From Aspergillus flavus (Eukaryota; Ascomycota; Eurotiomycetes; Eurotiales; Aspergillaceae), in NCBI RefSeq assembly GCF_009017415.1, contig NC_092406.1, positions 3,844,001 through 3,908,000 of the forward strand: 64,000 bases of DNA, given 5' to 3'. The notes beneath the pieces were generated by a model, which saw only the letters and a list, made by a program, of their open reading frames with translations, searched no databases and had not been told where the DNA came from. Position numbers and translations under genes: made by a program. Below, in pieces: positions 36,475-48,541 of this stretch (positions are counted from its first letter, which is position 1; each line of letters starts with the position of its first letter).

Positions 36475-39400
36475 ATGACTCGCTTTTATTATGTGTTAGT
36501 TGGCACTCCGGAATCTTCGCGCAGACAGTCGGGCAAGGAGTCGACGGTATGAGCCAATGTTGAGATGGAGTTGGCGGGTTGATAATGTTCGTGGGAGAGG
36601 CAGGGCCGACCAGCCCTACGAATTAAAATAAAAGAACTTTTATGTCTTCTTCACAACATGGATATTTGTCAGTTACTAGGCATTAGAAAACGCTTGACCC
36701 GTTCTCAATACCGGCAAGCATCATGTGTCTTTTCTGACACCATGGCTTCTCCACCACTCGGCGCACATCACACCAATCAATATACCATTTCAGCATGATG
36801 ATTCAATTTCGCGTTCGGACGTTAGGCGGGTCCTATTCGAATAGAAGTCTAGGTTGGAACGATGACGAGATAGGCAAGCAGCAGCCACTTGCAGTGATAG
36901 ACCTTTCCCGATGCTCGCGATGTTGAAAGTGAACCTCAGTCTAGATGAGCCCCGTATGCGACATTGGCTCAAATTCATGACGTCGATGGCTATGACTTTA
37001 TCTTCAAATTCCGGGGGTATGTTGCTGTATCCGTACACTTTAACAATTTGTAAATCGAACCTTACTATTGAAGAGTCATACGTCAATTATGGACGCCGTA
37101 GTTTACGTCATTTCGACTGCGTCTTGTGTATACTATTGATATGTGAGTTTTGGGCAGTTCTACCTTCAGTTGCTAGTCTGGGCTGTTAGTAGACAGGACC
37201 TGTTGGGACAGAATGTATTCCCGTGGGGTACGCAATGATATATTGCTTCTGATGCGTACTCACAGCTCTGGGATATACTTCTAAAAGTAAATTGAAAAAG
37301 TTTGATATGTTTTTATCTCCAGTTGTTCATTACAAAATCTATGAACCTAGACCAATATATGCCTTAAATACCCTCCGGGGCCATTCAACCAAAGACACAA
37401 ACTGAGGTTTAGTCTAGTCCTATACCTACTATGGGACCATGGTATTGTGTCACAAAAATAGAGACCATCATGTCACTTCGTTACACCGATTTCCCGTTAG
37501 ATAATTTATGTTATGCCTAGCTCTTCCGTCACGCCTGATTCTGTAGGTAAACTGTGCTACATGAAGAGTAACTGACCGAAACATGGAGTCATTGCTGGGC
37601 ACATACCATGGACTTGTCTGGAACCGGAGCCCTTCGATTGTCACTTGCGGGAGGTTGACAGTATTGAGTCAGAACCAGTAACTTGCAGGGGTCATGGTAT
37701 GATGTACGAAAGGCGGGTGTGACGGCAATGTAATAGTATACCATGGAGTAGTATACTGGTTGAGGCCTGGTATAAGGGTGCGGATCACAGTGCCTCTATG
37801 TTTGAGCGTATCGGTCATCACATGCCTTGTTATCATCATACCACAGAGCATACTGGATATTTGAGAATCGCCGACTCCTGTAGTTGGGGGTTGGGATGTA
37901 AATATTATATCAGCACTTGTGGCAGGAGGTAGCCCAATAGAGACTCCTTCTGGCAAAGGAAAGACATAAAGGAAATCATCGAGAAGTGAGAACAGTGTTT
38001 CACTGTCTTGGTTAAATCTAAGTTGACCGTGTGCATGTTGGAGTGAAATGGAACTAAGAATCGACAGGTGAAACAGGAAATCCATGCTTCTATAGAAAAG
38101 CTTAGTATGTCTTGCAAACTACTTGATCTGCTCATTGACCGACATATCGGCATGTCATATATGTTCAATTCAATCACATTTGCTTGAACCTGAATAATTC
38201 GATATAGATCCAGTTATACTTCGATAGGTAAACAAGAACCACATCCATGACGTCGTATTTCCAACAAGAGCACCTTGCGATATTCCAACTAGGGAGAGAT
38301 GTTAGACAACAAGCCCTAAAACTATCCCCCAGTTTTGCGGCGAGGGCGCTACACGATTCTGGAATTCTAGAATCTAGCCTCCTTGCATGGGGTGGTTTCT
38401 CTTCGAACCGAGTTAATCAGAATTAAAGTAGGCGCCATCCCCCACTGTGATGACCCACTGCATAATGTAATTTGAAGATCATCATGGATCCCTCCATTGG
38501 CGCCCTCCTGGACATGGTTTGACAACAATAATTGTGAGTATCTTGGCACAAGTCTGAAATAGCAGAGATTGTTACTTCTATGGATGTAAACATAGAAAGT
38601 CTATTGGGGAAAGGGTCGTCCGAAAGAAAAACAAGTCATGTGGTGTAAATTATATATTTATGTCGAATGCTTTATTCTCTCGCATAAATTATTAACTAGT
38701 GCAGTCTCTGCTAGCATAAAACAAGGTGAGGTTGCTGCCAGCCTGTGAACCAGCTAGACTCGGCAGATTCTCCGACTAGTCAATTGGACATGATTATATG
38801 ATATCAAGACATCAGGATTTAGTTGCCCCCGTGACCAATGGGATGGTGGCGGATGAGCGAAAAGGTCAGTTAGTGTATGGCGCTAAATCAATGTGACTTT
38901 TTATTTTGCTCAACGATTTCAGTACGGGTTTGGTACTATGTATTATAAATACCACCTTGCTGAGACATCGGTGGGAGTCTGTCTGATTGAGAAGTGCAAA
39001 ATAAATTGGCAAGGGAGACGGGAGAGATTGGATTGAGTAACGGTGATGTAGCGCTGTCACCGTAGGCAATGAGGCAATGAAAATCTTCTGATTGATCCCT
39101 GATTCATTACGCAAGAAAGAAGATCAGGACGATCAGTGGGTTTGACAACACAGTCTTGCAACCTTATCGTATCACTTCAGCTCCCAGGTTGGTTCCTGAC
39201 ACATCTGGAGCCGAAAGAAAACCATTGTTGGAGGGTTGGGTGGCTGGTCGAATCTTTTCTCTGGTCCAGTGAGGAGAACTTGCGTAACGCACACAGATTG
39301 ACTCTTGTTTGCTATTGGACTTGCTTTTCCTTCTACCCTGTGGTATTTGATTTTTTTTTTTTTACCCTACTGTAAAAATGTATTCTTGAAAATAAATTGA

Positions 39401-40589
39401 TTAGTAGTCTCTTTATTCTTTTTCTATTTATTTCTAGGCTACTCTGAAGGGAAATTTCTTACCCGCGGTTCAATCGGTCCTGTCACGAGGTACCAAGCAA
39501 ATTAGAATCAAAGAAAAAAGACTGGTTTCTCGACCCTGAAAGTCTAATGATTCATCCCGAAAATGGGTAAGAGGAAAATAAGGATTGGAAGATGTTTTGA
39601 TAGAATAAAAATACCAGGAAGCATGGTCAGCCCGGTCATGGTCATCAAGTCAACTACACATAAGCTGTATAGATCTACTCGATATACATCTAAGAATAGA
39701 CCGATGCAACTTCTGGCCAGTCCGCTTGGACTTGACTAACGCCATCGTCCGACCCAAAACCAAACTACGGCGGAACCTGGAACGAATACGCTGATAGGAG
39801 ACGTTCCAACCGGTTGTCCATACAGAAGACTGCTTTTCCCCTCTTATTGCGTGGCGCCTGTCGTCAACCCCAAATCCACGTTAAGTCAAAAAGGCCTCGA
39901 CAGTCCTCGTGGTGAACCTTAGTTAAAACTGATCACCAAACCTCATTGTTTTTCTTTCTCTTTTTCTTATCTCTTCCTGCCGACTTTCGTTTGCCGACCA
40001 TATACACGGCCACTGTCTTCCACATACACATACTTGTCATCCATCGCTACTATTGTCGATCGCTCATTGTCCGTTTCCCCTCTAAACCATCCTATCGGTT
40101 GCCTGTTCCCTGGTCTGACAATCTTGCAGAATCCATTGCCGATCGCCTGATAGATTTATTTGACAACCTGTACCAGTTGCAGCACGCCTTCTGTTGCGAC
40201 GACGATAATAACCACAACAACAGAGCATTGCTTTTCTTTTTCTTGGGACGGAAGACTGGGACAAGCAATTGGGGCATTCAATTTTCTGGACTCGAGGGGT
40301 ATAAATATTCCATTCCAGAAAAACCAAACTAGACGTCAGGTTAGGGAGCGGACCCAAATTTCCCCCACGCGCCTGCACACGCTCGTTTCGTTGGCTGCCT
40401 TGTCAAGGGTTCGTGGAAATCAAGCGCCTGAGACAGTCGCTGTCTGCTACAATTGAATCATACATTCCTTGGCGGTTTCCACTCCACTTGCTGTTGCGCT
40501 CCACAGCGGCCGCTATAGTGCAGATAGATCGCTACGAAACAAGTTCCAGGGTAGTTATCAGGCGCTAAGGACGACGGCGAGTATTAAAA
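36475..40589. other. Gene-poor 4.1-kb region
   Basis: This is the longest stretch with no confident gene. The right end (about 39930-40590) is pyrimidine-rich and is probably the promoter and leader of the DUF2406 gene. The middle (37200-39400) is AT-rich and holds only short frames; the two longest are on the minus strand, 38085-37669 and 38549-38367. I see no terminal repeats, transposase or reverse-transcriptase fragments. Confidence 0.5.
37669..38085 (-). CDS. Possible small hypothetical protein or gene remnant, 138 aa
   Basis: An ATG-started frame (MDFLFHLSILSSISLQHAHG) with no family I recognise and no clear introns. It has mixed, protein-like composition and lies in an otherwise empty AT-rich region. 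A second minus-strand frame of 60 codons lies upstream at 38549-38367 (it includes SQLLLSNHVQEGANGGIHDD) and might be an exon of the same gene, but I could not find splice sites that join them convincingly. It may be chance or decayed DNA. Confidence 0.2.
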   Translation of the reverse strand: MDFLFHLSILSSISLQHAHGQLRFNQDSETLFSLLDDFLYVFPLPEGVSIGLPPATSADIIFTSQPPTTGVGDSQISSMLCGMMITRHVMTDTLKHRGTVIRTLIPGLNQYTTPWYTITLPSHPPFVHHTMTPASYWF

Positions 40590-41722
40590 ATGGCGTCCCC
40601 CCAACAGCCCGCGCCTCCGAGACACAGTCGAGGTTTCAGTTTCGGTGGCAGGTCAGACAAGTCCAGCAATTCTGGCAGCAATAAAATCCGTCTCACCGAA
40701 TCTGCTGAGGAGAAACATAAACGTTCTTTACATACCAAAGCCGACCCCATGGTTGCTATGAGCGAGGCGCAACCAAGTATGTTACCATATTTAACTCCCA
40801 TGTTCCGATTTCGTGCCTTATCAGTTGTGTTCTCATTGAACCTGTCCTCATTTTTGTTTCTCTCGAACCCCGCCCTGTTGATATATTTTATTTCTCCGAT
40901 CGCTTTGGCACATCTTTCCGAACTGACAGGTCATATTTAGTGTTGGTTGCTTTGGAAAAGTCCACTATCGGCTCTTTAAGGGAGATGCAGCACAAAGACC
41001 AGTACGGAAATGTCATAAGTTCGTTTACAATTCTCCTGATTACACGGTGCCTCGCTATAGGGGGACGATGGACTGATTATCTATTTTCGATGAATAGCTG
41101 ACCCCGATCTCTCCAATCCCACCCGTCCTCGACTTGAGCGTCCGCTGGATACAATTCGTTCTTTTGAGGCCGCTATCTACGGATCGTATAATAGCAGACC
41201 AGTATCATACGCAAGAACAGGTACGTTAGATTTCGGCAGATTATTTGTTATAGAATGCTAATAGATAACTAGACCATGAATCTACACCCGCAGCGGAATA
41301 TAGTAGACGCAGTAGCTACTTCGGCGGTGCGTCACACAAAACTTCATCACATTCACGTTTATTTTCGTTACTGACTCACTACAGGATACAACGGTCACCA
41401 CAGAGGCTATAACGACCAAAATGGCCACTACAATGGACGTGGAACATATTCCCGACCGGAGAGTTACATGGAGGGCAACTATGGCGGCGGGCCGCCCCCT
41501 GAGAATTACTACCCATACAACCAAGGCAGCGGAAGGCGACCACGTCGGCAACGCATGGAGTCCGACTATCATGGTGCACAAAATGGATATGGGTCTAATG
41601 TCTACCAGAAATCCTACGAAAACGTGACGGCAGCGTCTGGGTCGGGAAGCAATACCGATCCCTGGGCCAACAATTCAACCGATCCAAGCTCTGTAAACAG
41701 CTCAATCGACCAGCTACAACAA

Positions 41723-41761
<39 letters not shown>

Positions 41762-42037
41762 GCAGTCGCAGAAAGGTTTGGGTTCGCGGGATTCGGCCCT
41801 GAACCGAACCTCAACAATGGCGGTGCGTTAGCCTCTGGCGCAGCTGGAACTGGACCAATTAAGCTGGGGAATTCCGCTCCAGTCGCCGATCCCACCGCTG
41901 GAGGCCCCGTGGGTGGACCAGCCTCAGCCGCAGGTGCGCCCACCACCCGTCGCCATCTACGCAAAGCGACGAACGCCTCCGATGCGAGCGATACGAAGCG
42001 AAAAAGCTGGTTTAAGCGAAGGTTCAGCAAGGACTAG
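40590..42037 (+). CDS. DUF2406-family protein with polyglutamine, 364 aa
   Basis: Exons 40590-40776, 40941-41018, 41098-41220, 41273-41326 and 41385-42037, all in phase. The conserved fungal block is rebuilt across three introns: KADPMVAMSEAQPMLVALEK, STIGSLREMQHKDQYGNVIT, then DPDLSNPTRPRLERPLDTIR and SFEAAIYG. This matches the DUF2406 family (for example yeast YMR295C), whose role is poorly known and probably at the cell cortex. The N-terminus has an RGFSFGGRSDKSS segment with possible phosphorylation sites. The C-terminal half is low-complexity: a Gly/Tyr/Asn-rich part, a 16-residue Gln run, an Ala/Gly/Pro part, and a basic end, KRKSWFKRRFSKD, which could bind membrane phosphoinositides. 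No membrane helix is seen. Confidence 0.82.
41716..41762 (+). repeat. CAACAG repeat coding polyglutamine
   Basis: Tandem CAA/CAG codons, mostly as a six-base CAACAG unit, coding about 16 Gln in the DUF2406 protein. The hexamer pattern suggests recent expansion. Confidence 0.9.
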
Positions 42038-42847
42038 TCCAATTCTTGTCCTCCACTTTTGCCTCTCCCCCTTTAAGCGACCCGAATTATTTGTCGTTCA
42101 ATACGTGTTTTCTCACCTCACATAACGGATGTAATAACTCATTTGGCGTTTTATTCTCGAGTACAGCAATGGGATCTACGGAACGGGACAGCGCAGGAAA
42201 TTATGTGTATTTGTTTTTTCTTCTTCCTTATGTTTAAAATTAGCTACTAGCTTGTTGTTATGCCTTTTTTTTTTTGCTGTTTTGTTGCTCTTATTCATCT
42301 TCAAGCACGCAGTTGATGGACTTCACGAGATCACGATACACAGGAAGCAATGGTGGATTTATCTATTAGTTTCAAGGGCCTAGTACTTGTCAAAAGCATC
42401 ATCCATGTGATGTTCAGTGATATGGGTGAATTTATTCATTTTGTTCTTATGAAATGAGGATCGGTTGCCGTAGGTCTTGAAATCCAGCTTCTGGTTCTAG
42501 ACGCGGATCCGTCGATCAATATGCAAAATGTGAGAGATCACATCGGTAATTTACACGACGCAAATAGGGTTTAACGCTGCAGGAATCATATCTTAGCGAG
42601 GCTTCTATAGCTTCTCGCCGGAGTTCGACAGTATCTAGAACTGAACGTTAAGCTATGTATAAACTCAACAAGGAATAAACATCTCTCAGGTACAAATAAC
42701 TATCAACCAAATCACAAAACATGGGAATCAAGATAAACATAAACACACAAGAACCACACGACTACTACCTTGGTAATAAAAACCCATCTCCTACCCACTC
42801 TCAACAAAGGCAGGGAGACGGGGAAAAAGGGAGAAAGGGGAAGAAGA
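42038..42847. other. Convergent 3' flanks
   Basis: Between the DUF2406 gene (plus) and the GRGG-repeat gene (minus). Plus-strand frames at 42721-43047 are shadows of the minus-strand gene. Nothing else seen. Confidence 0.6.
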
Positions 42848-43514
42848 TCACTTCTTCCCAAGAAGCTTATACTTCAATCTATCCGCCCACCCATCATGCG
42901 CTGCCGCCTTCTGCTGCTTCTTCTCCTCATCCCTTTTCTTATGCGCCTCGTCAAGATGAACGTTTCCTTGTCCACCGCGCTGACATCATCAGAACACACT
43001 CTCATGTACGCAAGGAGGGAGTGAAGAATAAACATACACCGGTGTGATAATCGCCGTCGGTCGAACCGCGAATCGCCAGCTCGGGAATGATTTCCGCGTC
43101 GTGAGGAGTTCCTGTTGCGGGGCGCACGTGAGGAGAGCCGATGTTGCCTGCGCCGCCGCGCTATTGCCGTATAAAGGTTAGTGGTCCATCATGGTTGATT
43201 TGGCTTGGGGTTGAGGGGGAAGGTATGTATGCACTTACGCCGGCGGAGTATGCGCCGTCGCCTTGGTCTCCGTAGACGCCTTCACGGACTATACCGCCGT
43301 CGACGTATCTGTGGTGTGTTTGTTAGATGGGAGATGTGTGGAAGTGAGAGGTGTTGGAGCGCACTGGGTTGGGTCGGCGCCGATGTTGCCTTGGCCTGGG
43401 TGTGGAGATGGTATGTTAGCGCAAGTTGGGTGAGAGGGTATGGGCTTGATCATGTATCCAAAAAGGGAGCGCACCTCCGCGGCCGTGCGATACGATGGGT
43501 TCGTGTTCGCCCAT
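42848..43514 (-). CDS. GRGG-repeat protein (DUF3602 type), 131 aa, five exons
   Basis: Exons 43514-43475, 43395-43365, 43308-43239, 43160-43038 and 42979-42848, all in phase. The protein has three copies of a short motif: SHGRGGQGNIGADP, SAGRGGAGNIGSPH and HTGRGGQGNVHLDE. An intron interrupts or directly precedes each copy. The C-terminus, AAAHDGWADRLKYKLLGKK, is basic and amphipathic. This fits the small fungal DUF3602 family, which has GRGGxGN motifs and no established function. Expression in spores or under stress has been suggested for some members, but I cannot show it here. No membrane segment is seen. Introns of 56-79 nt and agreement of the repeats support the model. Confidence 0.85.
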
Positions 43515-44163
43515 GGTGCTAGGGGTGATATGGGGTTTAGTTGATGGTGTTGAGTAGGTCGGTAGGCGCCGCGCCTAGAGCTGGGATGGAATACTTGGTG
43601 GTTTTGGAGAGAAGTCGCTTGCGCGCGAAATTCGGGCTAGGACTGTTCAGTATTTATATCTATGCGTCGGTGGGCTGTCAGCGCTTTCGAGAAGTATTCC
43701 AAGTGGATGCGGAAGTAAGCTGAAAGGTAAAGTTTAGGAACAGAAAACCAACGAGAGGGTCTCAAGCGGTTCCTCAGACTCAGGAGAAGGACTAGACCCT
43801 GGAAGTCCCGAAAGATCCCTAAGAGTTTATTGAACCCGGAGTTTATCAGGAATCAGGCTCACAATCGACATATACTAACTCGGTGACGTCGTCGCAAGTC
43901 CATCAATCGGGTAGATAAATGATAAGATAACGGGGCTGGGATGCAAGCCATTGGTCCAGTCCGTGACTAACGATCGTTGATAACCCGTCCCGTGGATAAG
44001 GCACCGTTTCTTGGCAGCTGGTATTGGAATACTCGTAAAAAGATTCACATTCATGAGCACTACTACGCAGCTATAAATCACCAGAATGGCAGTCTCCCTC
44101 GCTACATTCCTACGATGACAAGACACCTACTGCTTGTAGTAGGCTTGACACCACTAATCGTTT
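43515..44163. other. Intergenic between minus-strand genes
   Basis: Promoter of the GRGG-repeat gene and 3' flank of the phosphate carrier. No other feature seen. Confidence 0.6.
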
Positions 44164-45595
44164 CTACTTCTTCTGTTCGGCGGCAGGTCCTCCACCGGTA
44201 GTGGGAAGACCCATAAAGATCTTGAATGAATCATAACTGGCATGTGTTAGTAGTCAACTCCCAAAACAGTAAATTGGGCATCAAGTGATACATACATCAT
44301 CCATTGCAAACCGGTCTACGAATTCCTTTGGTTAGCGGATGCCTCAACAAAGTCCGTTGTCGACTTACCAGAGTTCCAATCATGACGATTCTGACAGGAA
44401 GACCATTCCACAAGCCAGCGAAGCCAATTTCCTTGTAGATCCGGCCCATAGCGGCACCAAAGGCTTCGCCGGGCTGTCTGTTTGCGTTCAATTTACTCAC
44501 CATCACATCAGCGGGGTGGGAGACAATAGCGCAAAGAATACCAGCCAAGTAGCCACCAGTGAAGGCCACCCCAGTCTGTGCGCCTTTGTTGTAATCAGAC
44601 TTCTGACCCGGTAGGTAGTTGTAGATCATCTCGACTATGGTCTCGAATGAAGCAAACTTCATCATGGTGTACGGAATCTGCCGACCCCACAGCGGATATA
44701 GACCCTTGTAAAGTCTATTCGAAGTCAGTGCAGTCCAGCTGCAAAATGTATAACTGAGTGCTTACCCAGCCACACCTTCCTTCGAAACGACGTTGGAAAT
44801 CCCTGTGAAAGTCGATCGGATATCAGGTGGGATTGTTGTCTGCATTCGCACCTTGACGGCCTCGAAAGGACAAAGTGCTACATCAGCAATAAGCTCGGCA
44901 GATGCACTAGCTGTGAGATACAGGGACGTCTTCCAGCGATTTGCATTCTCCACTCCAACAAGGTCGCTGTAGAACTTCTTGAAAAACTCATAGCCACCGT
45001 ACTTGAACGCTCCTTGTGCCTTTATTCTGTTAGTCAGCTCTGTATACTATATGTCAGTAATTGAATCACCAGCGTACGCTGTATCCAAAGAAGGTAGGGC
45101 CCCAGCCAGTAAACACTCCTCTGAAGCCCTCTGCGGCGCGAATCGTACGAAACGCCACTAAGTTGCTTTTGTAGAGCTGGGGGTCAACTTGGCGTCGGCA
45201 TTTGATGAGATCTAGTGGCGTCACAGCAGTGTGGGTAAGACCCTATCCATAATCAGAAGATTGAAATAGGGAATGTAGCGACTATCATATTACAAGGGGG
45301 AACTTACACAAGCAAGAAGTCCGCCGATTGTACAGGCCGCATAATACTTGGGAGTCCACGGTTCAATTTTGCCAGTCTTCGCCTGAGCCTTTTGGCTTGC
45401 AACATTGAACTCGCGTGACGCCTCCTTTGCAAAGGCATCTGCCTTGCTTTTGGTGTCATCAATCACACTCCATGCTGGAAACGGCTCCCGCCTCGTTGTT
45501 CCTGGTGCTCTCGAAAGCTGCGGCTGCTTTCCGGATTGGTTTAGAGGGTGCTTTGAGGAAAACGTGTTACTGATGATGTCTTCAGAGGGAAACAT
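44164..45595 (-). CDS. Mitochondrial phosphate carrier (SLC25A3/Mir1 type), 381 aa
   Basis: Imports phosphate with H+ into the mitochondrial matrix for ATP synthesis; inner membrane. Exons: 45595-45308, 45242-45078, 45019-44766, 44714-44369, 44315-44296 (20 nt) and 44236-44164. The three carrier repeats each have the Px[DE]xx[KR]-type signature: [35 protein letters not shown] and [15 protein letters not shown]. The phosphate-carrier features [40 protein letters not shown] and GTLTGLQWMIYDSFKI are present. The N-terminal extension of about 85 residues before the first helix is consistent with a presequence. The total matches the longer fungal members. The 20-nt fifth exon carries TGLQWM plus two bases. 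The start is the first ATG of the open frame. Confidence 0.92.
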
Positions 45596-46257
45596 CTTGG
45601 CGAGGGATTTCCTAGTTGAGCCGTGTCAAAATATTGGGTTTATCGTAAGTTGAGAGGTCTCCACAGGACCAAACCGCACGTACTGGGGGTTGTATATCTA
45701 TAGAGAAGATCGTCCCCACTTGTAGGGCAACTGGTATCTCAATGAGTACAAAAACAGTTGGGACACGAACCACTCGAACTACCGACTTTTTTCTTCATTC
45801 AAAAATGTTAAAGGAGCAGTATGACAGTATAAATAGTAAAATGAAAATAGTAAAATGACAAGTGACTCAGTCCGAACAACCGAAAGGAAGAGAGATCTGA
45901 CACTGCGGTAGCGGCCGGCAATGACGTCGAATGGTATCGTCTCACCCACTTCTGGTTGGCGCCAAACCCGATCCGCTTAGAGGGCGGAGACTAAGGCTCT
46001 CGTGGGCCGCAATCGATAAATTTATCGTCCATTGGAACAGACCTCACCTTGCGATATTGTCAAAACACGAACCGGCCTCCTTACCTCGTATCGTTTGCTC
46101 TTAGTGCTCGCATAACCGTGTTTCTCCGAGTTTACCCTGTAATAATTGGTGTCCCGATTTGACGCCGTTACTATCGCCAATTGAACATTATAGTTGGCCC
46201 CTCTTCGTACCCCTCCTAATCGCCTTTGCCGCCCCTCCTGTGAATCACTCAGTGGAT
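45596..46257. promoter_or_regulatory. Divergent promoter region (phosphate carrier / CBS protein)
   Basis: A 662-nt region between two divergently transcribed genes. It contains a short tandem near-repeat, AGTAAAATGA, at about 45836-45858. No well-defined box is claimed. Confidence 0.4.
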
Positions 46258-46887
46258 ATGGCTTCCTATTCGACCGGCAGCGAGGCATTTGCCCGCGAAA
46301 AGCTCTTTTCTACTGCGGGACAGTCCACTTCCCCGTCATCGTGGGCAGACAAGTACCGAGGGGTTAGTTACCACTCTATGATGGCATTACACGCCCAACT
46401 GCATAGACCCTATTGTCATTCCCTACTTACCGATGAAAAAAAAAAAAAAATCTAGGCTACTGTCGAAGATCTGGACCCCCCTCCGGCACTGTCTGTCTCA
46501 CCTAACGACTTAGTCTCCTCCGCCATGCTCGCAGCCTACGAACGTGATTTCACTCATTTAACGGTCACCTCTTCTACGAAACGATCCCTACTTGGCTACC
46601 TCAGCATTCCCCGGCTCAAGCAGCTTTTAAAAGAAGGAACTATCAAAGAATCAGATTCCGTGTCTGCTGCCATGCAGCGGTTTAACCGGAAGCGGGGTCT
46701 GTACCAGGTAATCACAATGGAGACTCCCTTGGAGGAATTAGAGCAATTCTTCGAGAGTGAAACCGGTCCCAATGGCGAGGGGCGAGAGAAACAAGAGTTT
46801 GCCGTGGTAACAGATGCATCGCGGAAATTCGTGCTCGGAGTGGTGACGAAGGGTGATCTGGAGGAGTTCGTGAAGAGGAGGCCATAA
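46258..46887 (+). CDS. CBS-domain protein, 178 aa
   Basis: Exons 46258-46362 and 46456-46887. The protein shows a CBS-like pattern: an N-terminal serine-rich part, VSPNDLVSSAMLAAYERDFT, then HLTVTSSTKRSLLGYLSIPR, a second half with VSAAMQRFNRKRGLYQVITM, and the typical end FAVVTDASRKFVLGVVTKGD. CBS pairs bind adenine nucleotides and regulate partner enzymes; here the domain stands alone, so a partner is needed but unknown. The intron is odd: donor GTTAGT, and a run of 15 A directly before the TCTAG acceptor in place of the usual pyrimidines. The splice is still supported because the frame and length agree. Confidence 0.75.
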
Positions 46888-47302
46888 GTCCTTGAATATT
46901 AAAGCATTCCTCTTTTACCTTTTCTTTGATTGTTTCTCTTCTTCTGCTCGGCTTCAAATTGTTTATATACAATCTGTCAGTGCATTTCCAGGAGCGGCTT
47001 TTTCAACATGGGCTGGTTGTAACACTGGAACTATCGTCTTCCACAAGGGTCTGAAACAGGACTACTTAACGGCCTGCAGCACCTTTGTGGGCGTGTTTCA
47101 CATTCATGGATCTAGTTGAATGATGTAGGAATCTCAGATATTCAACTGGTATACTTGAAGTCCACACGAGCTATCATCCTTGAACCCAACCGAAGTAGAA
47201 TTACAACACAGCTGTCCGTAAACGCCGCATATTAAGTACAAGACCAATGCATAAACGTAAACCGATTGGTAATCCCGCTAGACGCCACAGGCCACAGGCC
47301 AT
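46888..47302. other. Convergent 3' flanks
   Basis: Between the CBS-protein gene (plus) and vma21 (minus). No feature seen. Confidence 0.6.
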
Positions 47303-47881
47303 TTATTGCGCCTTCTTCTCTTTCTTTTTGGTTAAGGCTTCTCTCTCTAGGCGATCATCCTGCCATGCAACAAAGACATACGAAAACAAGACAACATTGG
47401 CCGTAACAGCCGCAATAATGCCGGCGACAGTTGGACTCGCTACCGAATGTTAGAACTTATCCCCCAAGGGCACCCCGATATCATGGAAGAAAGAAGTAAA
47501 CAAAGAAACCAAGGGGCAAAGGAGCTTACCGCCAAACTTCACTGAGACAAAGTACATGCCAATGGGCAATGAGACCATCGCCGCGGAAAACCCTAGCAGT
47601 TTGAAGATGACATTTCTGTAACGATCGATCAGTATCCGTGACAATTCATCGGTGGGGCACTCTGAGCGGCACGCCTTGGTTCGCACAAGACACTACATGT
47701 CTATCGGGCTCGACGTCGCGCATCGGCCATGTGGCATGAATGCAGATTTAGGATGGAAACCAGACGGAGAAAATTCTTACGTGGGAACTGCAGGAGTAAC
47801 ATCGGAATCGGATGTTTTCTCTGGTGCAGGAGAAGCGACTGCTTCTGCGTATGATTTACCCTGAGGACGACGGCTGGCCAT
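47303..47881 (-). CDS. vma21: V-ATPase assembly factor Vma21, 107 aa
   Basis: A small ER membrane chaperone needed to assemble the V0 sector of the vacuolar H+-ATPase. Exons: 47881-47781, 47615-47530 and 47439-47303, all in phase. The layout is typical: a hydrophilic N-terminus of about 35 residues ([20 protein letters not shown]), a first membrane helix [20 protein letters not shown], a short loop, a second helix [20 protein letters not shown] and a lysine-rich end [10 protein letters not shown] that can serve as an ER-retrieval signal. The first intron (165 nt) is longer than the second (90 nt). The length matches fungal family members. Confidence 0.92.
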
Positions 47882-48541
47882 TTTGGAGAGCAAAGGGTGT
47901 TGATACTAAGTACGTGGACCGAACAGATATGATGATACCCTGGGGGGCTGGTAGCAAAGGGAGATGTTCAACTGTACGTGGAAAGTTAATCGAATTGAGG
48001 TCAGATTGATTTTTGAGCCTTATGAATATATTTATAATCAGTTCTCTGTGTTCAAAGACTAAAAAAGGATTGTCTATTGAATCATTGATTTACTCAATCC
48101 AGGCGGACGTGATTCAGGTGAGGTCATTGTATGCGCATCTATCATTGGTCCGAGGCCATTGAAAGCCTCTGATTGCTCCAACATTTCTTTCAACACCGAG
48201 AGATTCATTCTATAGATCGCTTTCGACTCAGGTGAAAGGATATATATTGTTTAGTAAGTGACCTTCTCGTCAAACACTGTTTACCTCGCTCCATGTATAT
48301 AATTTGGAGATGTCGCTGGATTTCCTGGTCGGTCTTTAATTGAAGCGCCAAACCACGTGACCGCGGGCGCGTCTGAGCGCGTTTTATGCGGAGAAGAAAA
48401 GCCCTTTAACTTAATTTGAGGAAAAGTTCAGGTTGGGGAAAAGAAGGAACTTTCTCCCCGGTCGTCTCAGCGAAGCTGCCTTCCTGTCGCAGTGGCCGGG
48501 CCTCAACTTAATTCACCAGTATCGGACAATATTTACTAACC
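47882..48541. promoter_or_regulatory. Divergent promoter region (vma21 / Fun30-type gene)
   Basis: A 660-nt region between divergent genes. It is AT-rich near 48010-48060 and becomes GC-richer before the plus-strand start. No specific site is claimed. Confidence 0.4.
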
